This document shows positions 58,701 to 64,000 of a stretch of DNA of 64,000 nt, piece after piece. The stretch's first letter is position 1, and the number at the start of each line of letters is the position of its first letter. The stretch comes from Ralstonia sp. 25mfcol4.1 (lineage in GTDB: Bacteria; Pseudomonadota; Gammaproteobacteria; Burkholderiales; Burkholderiaceae): assembly GCF_900104095.1 (NCBI RefSeq), contig NZ_FNJO01000008.1, forward strand, positions 233,736-297,735, given 5' to 3'. The translations under genes were made by a program, and so were the position numbers. Below the pieces are notes generated by a model that saw nothing but the letters and a program-made list of their open reading frames with translations, ran no database searches and was not told the origin of the DNA.

Positions 58701-59251
58701 GCCGGTTCTCCGTGAACACTGGAGGGCCAGACGCGGCGCAGAACCAGGGCGTCTTCTCGCCCCAGCGCCGTGGCCGGGTAGTAGCCCTTGCGGCGACCGA
58801 TCTCGACGAATCCCGCTTCGAGGTATAGCGCCAGCGCGCCGATATTCGACGGACGCACCTCCAGCAGCATCGTGTGCAGCCGGTGCGCATGCGACGTGGC
58901 CAGCGCGATGGCCAGCAGCAGGCGTCCGTAGCCCTGTCGCTGGTGAGCCGGATCGATCGTGATATTGAGCAGGTGCATCTCGTCGACCACCGGCATCAGC
59001 ATCGCGTAGCCGATCAGCGCCGTCGACGGGTCGCGCAGCGTCAGGCCGAAATGCCCGGCCTTGAGTGAGTTCTCGAAGTTGCCCCGCGTCCACGGATGAC
59101 TGTAGGCGCGCTGCTCGATCTCGGCCACGGCCGGCAGGTCGCGCGCACTCATGTGATCCAGCGCCCAGCCCTGCGCCAGCCGCGGCATGACCGGCACGGC
59201 CGGCCATTCCGGGTGCTCCGGACGTTCGGGCGGCAGCAGCGCGGCACTCAT
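58697..59251 (-). CDS. rimI: Ribosomal protein S18-alanine N-acetyltransferase RimI
   Basis: GNAT acetyltransferase of 184 residues, which acetylates the N-terminal Ala of ribosomal protein S18. The conserved HPWTRGNFENSLKAGHFG and the acetyl-CoA loop HQRQGYGRLLL are present, with the later LEVRPSNIGALALYLEAGF motif. The N-terminal 25 residues are an extension relative to E. coli RimI. It overlaps both neighbours by four bases, in the common order tsaB-rimI. Confidence 0.93.
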   Translation of the reverse strand: MSAALLPPERPEHPEWPAVPVMPRLAQGWALDHMSARDLPAVAEIEQRAYSHPWTRGNFENSLKAGHFGLTLRDPSTALIGYAMLMPVVDEMHLLNITIDPAHQRQGYGRLLLAIALATSHAHRLHTMLLEVRPSNIGALALYLEAGFVEIGRRKGYYPATALGREDALVLRRVWPSSVHGEPA

Positions 59252-60021
59252 CGGGCCGCTCCCTGCGCGGCCAGCGCGGCGGCCTTGGCGGCGGCCACGG
59301 CCTCGCGCTCGACGATGGTCTGGGCAACCTTGTCGCGTACATAGATCGGCATGGCATCCGCCGCGGCAATCGTCTCGCCACGTGCCAGCGCGCGTTGCGC
59401 GATCGACACCATGGCGCGGGCTTCGGGCATGGCTTCCGGCACCGTGCGCGAAGCCCCGCCCGCCGCCGCCAGGCGGTCACCAAAGACGGTCAGCGCGTTG
59501 CCGGCCAGCCAGAAATCGCCATCGGGCGCCGCGATCGATCCCGGCGCCCCCACCTGCATGGCGCCTTCCATTACCCATTCGTTCGCGGCATCGTCCCAGC
59601 GGAACGTGGCGGCATAGGCTTCGTCCATGCGGGCGTCGATGGCCACCAGTACCGCCGCGCCCGCAGGCAGCTTTTCCCCGCCCCACGTGCCGTTTCGTAC
59701 GCTTTCGGCACATGCCATGAGCACGTTGACGGGGATGACAGGCAGCTCCGCGCCGAAGGCAAGGCCCTGCACCACGCCGCAGGCGGTGCGCAGGCCGGTA
59801 AAGGAACCGGGGCCCGCGCCAAACGCGATGGCGGCGCAGTCGGCCAGGCGGATGCCGGCCTCTGCCAGCACCTCGCCGGCGGCAGGCAGCACCCGCGACG
59901 ACGAACGCGCGCCGGTATGCTCATGACGGGAGAAACACTCTGCGGCGCCATCCGCGACGGCGCGCCCGAGTGCGACGGAACACCACTCTGTGGAGGTCTC
60001 GACAGCAAGAATCCAGGACAT
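59248..60021 (-). CDS. tsaB: tRNA threonylcarbamoyladenosine biosynthesis protein TsaB
   Basis: Subunit of the TsaBDE complex that makes t6A at position 37 of tRNAs reading ANN codons; 257 residues from ATG 60021. The HSP70-actin fold signs are clear: MSWILAVETSTEWCSVAL, then GAGPGSFTGLRTACGVVQGLA. The family's catalytically inactive partner role applies. The upstream frame to 60957 is an artefact. It overlaps rimI by four bases. Confidence 0.95.
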   Translation of the reverse strand: MSWILAVETSTEWCSVALGRAVADGAAECFSRHEHTGARSSSRVLPAAGEVLAEAGIRLADCAAIAFGAGPGSFTGLRTACGVVQGLAFGAELPVIPVNVLMACAESVRNGTWGGEKLPAGAAVLVAIDARMDEAYAATFRWDDAANEWVMEGAMQVGAPGSIAAPDGDFWLAGNALTVFGDRLAAAGGASRTVPEAMPEARAMVSIAQRALARGETIAAADAMPIYVRDKVAQTIVEREAVAAAKAAALAAQGAAR

Positions 60022-60189
60022 GGCAGCGATTGTATCCGCTGGCGGGGCAAAGCAGTATTGGCAACGGCGCCCCCCCCCGTTCGGGCCGCCAGCGGGGCAA
60101 CCTGAAAGCTTCCTCGACTTTTTTGCACCGAAACGGACGTCCGCGGCGCTTATCATCGACTGTCCAACGCATTGCCATACGGAGAACCC

Positions 60190-60459
60190 ATGAGCGACCT
60201 GCAAGCCCAATTCGACCAGGCCCAAATCGACGTCAAGACGCTGTCGGAGCGCCCCAACAACATGACGCTGCTGCGCCTGTACGCGCTGTACAAGCAAGGT
60301 GCCGAGGGCGACGCACACGGCGACAAGCCCGGCATGACCGATTTCGTCGGCCGCTACAAGTTCGAGGCGTGGGAAGCCCTCAAGGGCACGGCCCAGGATG
60401 AGGCCAAGCAGAAGTACGTCGAACTGGTGGGCGACCTGCTGGCCGGCCGCGCCAGCTGA
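60190..60459 (+). CDS. Acyl-CoA-binding protein
   Basis: A small (89-residue) cytosolic ACBP that binds medium and long acyl-CoA. The whole length is one four-helix domain with the ligand residues in NNMTLLRLYALYKQ and GRYKFEAWEALKG, and the final helix YVELVGDLL. The start at 60190 has a ggagaa site; an in-frame start 18 bases earlier is less likely. A hairpin terminator follows. Common in this bacterial group. Confidence 0.95.
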   Translation: MSDLQAQFDQAQIDVKTLSERPNNMTLLRLYALYKQGAEGDAHGDKPGMTDFVGRYKFEAWEALKGTAQDEAKQKYVELVGDLLAGRAS

Positions 60460-60469
60460 TCCCGCCCCT

Positions 60470-60492
60470 GCGGACGGCCCGGCGCCGTCCGC
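60470..60492 (+). terminator. Stem-loop after the acyl-CoA-binding protein gene
   Basis: A perfect 9-bp stem (60470-60478 with 60484-60492), 5-base loop, followed by a mixed T/C-rich stretch. Probable intrinsic terminator. Confidence 0.65.
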
Positions 60493-60585
60493 AGCGCTTC
60501 TTCCGCCATTCAGCCCCTTGTCTTTCCTGCCGATAACCAGATCATCCGCAATGTATCTGGCAACAGTGTCGTGATTCAGGAAGAC

Positions 60586-60960
60586 ATGAAGACCTACCGA
60601 GTGCTGTTCAGCGTTTGCGCGCTGATGCTGTCGACGGCGCTGATGGCCGCCCCGCGTGCGCCGTCCCGTCCCGCCGAGCCTGCGGCCCCGGCCTACGATC
60701 CCGTCCGTTACAAGTCCTGCACCATCTATGCCGCGACGGCGATGTCCGCCGCGGTGGACATGCGCACGCATGGCTATGGCGCGAAGCGCGCCCTGGTCGA
60801 AGGCGGCAACCCGCCCTCGGCCCCCATGGTGGCGCTGACCGAATTCGCCGTATCGGCCATCCAGGCCCGCCCGGCCGGCGGACGCGAAGCCGCGTCGGTG
60901 CTGAGCGGATTCCTGGCCGGCATCTGCTACCAGCGCAACGAACTGCCCTCGCTGCAATAA
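60586..60960 (+). CDS. Small exported hypothetical protein
   Basis: A 124-residue protein with a Sec signal peptide (MKTYRVLFSVCALMLSTALMAA) and a mature part of about 100 residues with two Cys (KSCTIYAATA and GICYQRNE) that could form a disulfide. A caggaag site precedes the ATG. No domain recognised. Its helical, Ala-rich mature part and the two Cys would fit a periplasmic protein, in general reminiscent of small immunity-type proteins, but nothing in the sequence proves that. Confidence 0.8.
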   Translation: MKTYRVLFSVCALMLSTALMAAPRAPSRPAEPAAPAYDPVRYKSCTIYAATAMSAAVDMRTHGYGAKRALVEGGNPPSAPMVALTEFAVSAIQARPAGGREAASVLSGFLAGICYQRNELPSLQ

Positions 60961-60971
60961 CGACCGGAAAG

Positions 60972-60987
60972 GCCCGCAGGCGCGGGC
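60972..60987. terminator. Hairpin between convergent genes
   Basis: GCCCGC/GCGGGC with a 4-base loop in the 28-base gap between the exported protein gene and the DHA2 transporter gene. Likely bidirectional terminator, although without a T-run. Confidence 0.5.
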
Positions 60988-60988
60988 A

Positions 60989-62539
60989 TCAGCCCCCGGG
61001 CAGCGGCCGCGGGCGGATACGCCACGCGGCCAGCATGGCCGTGGCGATCACGATCCCCACGGCCAGGAAGGTTTCATCGAAGGCCACGATGCGCGCGGCC
61101 TGCGCCGCCGCGTCGCCGCCCTTGCCCAGCACCGCGCCATGCTCGGCCAGGCGCCATTGCAGGCCCACCCCCGCCAGGCTCACGCCAATCGCCCCGCCCA
61201 GCTGCCGCAGGAAGTTGATGCAACTGGAACCCTGCGGAATCATCGAGAAATCGACGCCTCGCATCGACCCCAGGGTCAGCGACGGCAGAATGCAGCCCAG
61301 GCCAATACGGCCGATCACCGCGTACAGCACCAGCAGCACATACGGCGTGGCCATCGAGCCGGTGGCCATCAGCAGGAACGAACCCGCCAGCAGCGCCAGC
61401 CCGAACGACACCTGGCGGTGCGGCAGGATGCGGTTGGTCAGGCGCCCGGCCACCGCGATGGTCACCGCCAGCGCGATACCGGCCGGCATCAGCACCAGGC
61501 CCGCCGCCGACGGCGTATAGGACAACGCCATCTGCATGTAGACCGGCAGCAGGTAGGTGGAACCGAACAGCCCGGCGCCATAGATGAAGGCCACCACGGC
61601 GCCCGCCGAGAACTGGCGATAGCTGTAGAGCCGCATGTTCATCAGCGGATCGGGTGCGCGCAACTGCCACGCAACGAAGCCGCCCAGCATCAGCACGCCG
61701 AACAGGGCCAGCCCGACGCCTTCGCCGGCGTTGGTGCGCATTTCCACCAGGCCGTTGAGCAGACTGACCGTCGCCACGCCCACCAGGGCCAGGCCGCGCC
61801 AGTCCAGCGGCTTGCGCTCGCCCATCATCGCCGAATCGACGGCCATGTAGCGCCGGGCCATCCACCAGCCCGCCAGCGTCAGCGGCACCACCACGAAGAA
61901 GATGGACCGCCAGCCGAACAGCTCCACCAGGAAACCGCCCACGCTGGGCCCGATGGCCGGCGCCAGCACCACGCCAAACCCGAACAGCGACAGCGCCTTG
62001 CCCTGCTCGCGTTCATCGAACACGCGCAGGATGAAGATATTGGGCAGCGGCTGCATGATGCCGGCCGCAATGCCCTCGGTCACGCGCATGGCCAGCATCA
62101 CGCCGAACGTGGGCGAGAATCCGCCGATCAGCCCGCCCCCGCCCAGCAGCACCAGCGTGCCGATGAACGTGCGGCGCAGGCCGTAGCGGTTGAGCAGCCA
62201 CGGCGTCAGCAGCATCGACAGCGTCATGGCGATCATGAAACTGGCGGCCACCCACTGGGCGCGCTCCTGGCCCAGGTCGAAATGCCGGCTCAGATCGGGA
62301 ATGGCAACGTTGACGATGGTCGACGACACGATCGACGACATCGTGCCGAGCATCAGCGTGACCAGGATCAGCCAGCGCAGGCGGTCGCCGTAACGGGCGC
62401 GCAGGTCGGCACGGGTCGGGCCGCCCGGCCTGTTCGACGATGGTTCCGGCTCGCCCGGCTCGCCCGATGGCCCGCCAGTTCCTCCTCCGTGGGCATCCCC
62501 GCTGCCGGTACGTGCCGGCGCAGTGGATGGGCGGCTCAC
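60989..62539 (-). CDS. DHA2 family MFS multidrug transporter
   Basis: Drug:H+ antiporter-2 type carrier of 516 residues with about 14 predicted membrane segments. The group's motifs are visible: WVAASFMIAMTLSMLLTPWL at segment 2, RVTEGIAAGIMQPL and GFGVVLAPAIGPSVGGFLVELFGWRSIFF (motif C of exporters). A Pro/Gly/Ser-rich N-terminal tail of ~30 residues precedes the first segment. It overlaps the SRPBCC gene upstream by four bases, so the two are co-transcribed. Substrate unknown. Confidence 0.92.
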   Translation of the reverse strand: MSRPSTAPARTGSGDAHGGGTGGPSGEPGEPEPSSNRPGGPTRADLRARYGDRLRWLILVTLMLGTMSSIVSSTIVNVAIPDLSRHFDLGQERAQWVAASFMIAMTLSMLLTPWLLNRYGLRRTFIGTLVLLGGGGLIGGFSPTFGVMLAMRVTEGIAAGIMQPLPNIFILRVFDEREQGKALSLFGFGVVLAPAIGPSVGGFLVELFGWRSIFFVVVPLTLAGWWMARRYMAVDSAMMGERKPLDWRGLALVGVATVSLLNGLVEMRTNAGEGVGLALFGVLMLGGFVAWQLRAPDPLMNMRLYSYRQFSAGAVVAFIYGAGLFGSTYLLPVYMQMALSYTPSAAGLVLMPAGIALAVTIAVAGRLTNRILPHRQVSFGLALLAGSFLLMATGSMATPYVLLVLYAVIGRIGLGCILPSLTLGSMRGVDFSMIPQGSSCINFLRQLGGAIGVSLAGVGLQWRLAEHGAVLGKGGDAAAQAARIVAFDETFLAVGIVIATAMLAAWRIRPRPLPGG

Positions 62540-63006
62540 CCGAGCCGTCCCGTCGCAGCGATTTCGCGAATCTTGCGGACCGTATCGAGATCGGCCTCGT
62601 GATAGGCGGACTTGACGATCTCGGCGTAGCGGTTGTCGCCGCTGGCGTCCACGTTGGGCATGGTGGTCTGATAGATGAAGCGGACCAGCAGCGCGCCAGG
62701 CGCCGGCGTCTCGATGATCATCTCCAGCGTGCCGCCCGCGTGCTCGGCCGTCGGGGCCGACTCGTACCGCACGGCGCGGCGCGGTTCATAGGCCACGCGG
62801 TCGCTCACGCTGGCCTTGCCGAAATGCAGCACGCGCTCGATCCAGCCATCGCCCCGCCCGACGATCTCGGCGCTATCGAGCCCGAGCATGAACAGTTCCG
62901 GCGATTCCGCCCGCAGCACAAGGCCCTGCCAGAGTTGGTCCGGCGTCAGCGGCTCAAGCGTGGGGTTGCCTGGGTCATTGATTTCCACCAGGTGTTCGAA
63001 GCGCAA
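62536..63006 (-). CDS. SRPBCC family protein (DUF1857)
   Basis: Small hydrophobic-ligand-binding fold protein of about 156 residues. No ATG gives the right N-terminus; TTG at 63006 is chosen because it gives the standard beginning (RFEHLVEIND) and has a GGAG site seven bases upstream. Conserved stretches include TPDQLWQGLVLRAESPELF and the C-terminal helix. Members are often annotated as uncharacterised or cyclase/dehydrase-like. It heads a two-gene unit with the DHA2 transporter and is divergent from a VOC protein gene. Confidence 0.87.
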   Translation of the reverse strand: MRFEHLVEINDPGNPTLEPLTPDQLWQGLVLRAESPELFMLGLDSAEIVGRGDGWIERVLHFGKASVSDRVAYEPRRAVRYESAPTAEHAGGTLEMIIETPAPGALLVRFIYQTTMPNVDASGDNRYAEIVKSAYHEADLDTVRKIREIAATGRLG

Positions 63007-63103
63007 CTTGAATCTCCAGATCGTAGATTTCCGTATTATGGGGCCTCCCGCGCGCCGCTGTCCGCCCCCGGGCCACCCGTTCGGGGTGGCGGCCTGCACA
63101 TCA

Positions 63104-63180
63104 CTCCTGACAGCTGGTGTCAGGAGCCCGGGCGCACAATGCTGGCCCGGTGTCCGGATAGCGTCAGGAGCCGTCAGGAG
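63104..63180. promoter_or_regulatory. Cluster of GTCAGGAG repeats in a divergent promoter region
   Basis: A perfect 9-bp inverted repeat (CTCCTGACA 63104-63112, TGTCAGGAG 63118-63126) is followed by two more direct copies of GTCAGGAG at 63163-63170 and 63173-63180. Four copies of one octamer in under 80 bases between the SRPBCC and VOC genes look like a regulator-binding array. Confidence 0.5.
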
Positions 63181-63225
63181 CGGCCGCCAGGCGCCGCGCA
63201 TCGGGGGAACGCTCAGGAGGCAGGC

Positions 63226-63636
63226 ATGGAGTTGTTGATCAATATCGACGTCGATGACCTTGACCGCGGCATCGGCTTTTATGAAGCAGGACTGGGACTG
63301 CGGCTCAACCGCAAGCTGTTCGACGGCACGGTGGCCGAGCTGCACGGCGCCTGCGCGCCGGTGTATCTGCTGGCCAAGGCGCCCGGCACGGTGGCCACCA
63401 CCCGGGCCGACACCCGGCGCGACTACGTGCGGCACTGGACCCCGGTGCATCTGGACTTCGTGGTCGAATCGCTGGAACCGGCCATCGAGCGCGCGCTCAG
63501 CGCCGGCGCGGAAATCGAGGACTGGCCACGGGAGTTCGACTGGGGCCGCCAGGCGATGCTGTCCGACCCGTTCGGGCACGGACTGTGTTTTATCGAGTGG
63601 AAGGGAAACGGCTACGGCGCGCGAGGAAGCGCCTGA
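63226..63636 (+). CDS. VOC family (glyoxalase-like) protein
   Basis: A 136-residue vicinal-oxygen-chelate fold protein, start at 63226 with a perfect AGGAGG site. It shows the usual pattern: NIDVDDLDRGIGFYEAGLGL at the front and DPFGHGLCFIE at the end, with His in HLDFVVE. Members include glyoxalases, dioxygenases and resistance proteins such as those for bleomycin; the specific role cannot be told. The long upstream frame is a shadow of the SRPBCC gene and its promoter. Confidence 0.9.
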   Translation: MELLINIDVDDLDRGIGFYEAGLGLRLNRKLFDGTVAELHGACAPVYLLAKAPGTVATTRADTRRDYVRHWTPVHLDFVVESLEPAIERALSAGAEIEDWPREFDWGRQAMLSDPFGHGLCFIEWKGNGYGARGSA

Positions 63637-63644
63637 GGGGGCTC

Positions 63645-64000
63645 TGTAGTGGTCAAGTTTTTTCAGACAGGTGTTAGGGTGGTCTGTTGGAACTTGTCCT
63701 CGTAGTCTGTTGGCGACGCGTAGCCCAGTGTCGAATGCAAGCGCACCGGGTTGTAGAAGTCCACGATGTACTGTGTGATGTCGCGCCGGGCTTCGGCCCG
63801 GTCGGTGTACCGCCTCTGCCAGACCCGCTCCATCTTCAGGTTTAGGAAGAAGCGTTCGGCTACGGCGTTATCCCAGCAATCGCCCGACCGGCTCATGCTA
63901 CAAACCAGGCCGTGGCGCGCCAGCAATCCCTGGTACTCCTCGCTTGCATACTGGCTGCCCCGGTCCGAATGCACGATCAGTCCGGGCGCCGGATTGCGCT
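63645..64000 (-). mobile_element. IS3 family insertion sequence, 3' end
   Basis: The end of an insertion sequence begins at about 63645 (TGTAGTGGTCAAG...), nine bases after the VOC gene, and continues past the right edge. It contains the transposase C-terminal part. The exact terminal repeat and any target-site duplication cannot be confirmed because the other end is missing. Confidence 0.75.
63663..64000 (-). CDS. IS3 family transposase OrfB, C-terminal part
   Basis: DDE integrase-type transposase, truncated by the window edge. The reading frame is open from 64000; the stop is at 63663. The visible part has the second catalytic Asp (IVHSDRGSQYAS) and the catalytic Glu in SRSGDCWDNAVAERFFLNLK, then the C-terminal YIVDFYNPVRLHSTLGY that typifies IS3 elements. 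The ATG at 63974 is internal. Intact as far as can be seen. Confidence 0.92.
   Translation of the reverse strand, partial: RNPAPGLIVHSDRGSQYASEEYQGLLARHGLVCSMSRSGDCWDNAVAERFFLNLKMERVWQRRYTDRAEARRDITQYIVDFYNPVRLHSTLGYASPTDYEDKFQQTTLTPV

Overview
The window is GC-rich chromosomal DNA from a beta-proteobacterium of the Burkholderiaceae, most likely Cupriavidus or a close relative. That placement is inference from the protein sequences, the high-GC codon use, the GsiABCD-type operon, the alr/radA/lplT neighbourhood and the form of the type VI secretion genes. No rRNA, tRNA or CRISPR array was seen.

Positions 1-7649 (+) hold the end of a TRAP transporter operon for a sugar acid: large permease (cut by the window edge), a mandelate-racemase-type enolase-superfamily enzyme, an SDR dehydrogenase, an UxaA-type dehydratase, D-mannonate dehydratase and a fructuronate reductase/mannitol dehydrogenase homologue. 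Positions 7798-11485 (+) carry a metabolite:H+ symporter, an amidohydrolase and a LysR regulator. Two minus-strand genes of poorly known role follow (DUF2817 peptidase, unknown protein).

Positions 13584-35654 are a type VI secretion system built as two divergent transcripts. The minus arm is vgrG, an unknown two-TM protein, tssM, tssA, tssF, tssG and tssJ. The plus arm is tssB, tssC, tssK, tssL, an OmpA-domain protein with a TssM-like front half, hcp, clpV and tssE. All 13 core components are represented, but tssA is split by a one-base frameshift. A GC-poor block (about 20.8-24.25 kb) covers the front of tssM, the unknown gene and the tail of vgrG, which looks like a recombined segment.

Positions 35828-45240 (-) are a peptide uptake and hydrolysis operon: RpiR regulator, isoaspartyl peptidase, GsiA/B/C/D-type ABC importer, P1 (DmpA-type) aminopeptidase and M55 D-aminopeptidase. 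A HexR-like palindrome lies upstream of the regulator.

Positions 45551-60960 are mainly housekeeping: ABC-F ATPase, DsbB, an OFA-type MFS carrier with a gamma-glutamyltransferase and a GntR/FCD regulator (with an 18-bp perfect palindrome as candidate operator), RadA, Alr, LplT, a DUF1853 protein, a Fe-S uracil-DNA glycosylase, RimI, TsaB, an acyl-CoA-binding protein and a small exported protein. The end (60989-64000) has a DHA2 drug-efflux-type MFS carrier, a divergent SRPBCC/VOC gene pair and the 3' end of an IS3-family element that runs off the window.

Nearly all long ORFs antisense to these genes are high-GC shadows and were left out. Start sites were adjusted where a ribosome binding site or an overlap with the upstream stop codon decided the matter.
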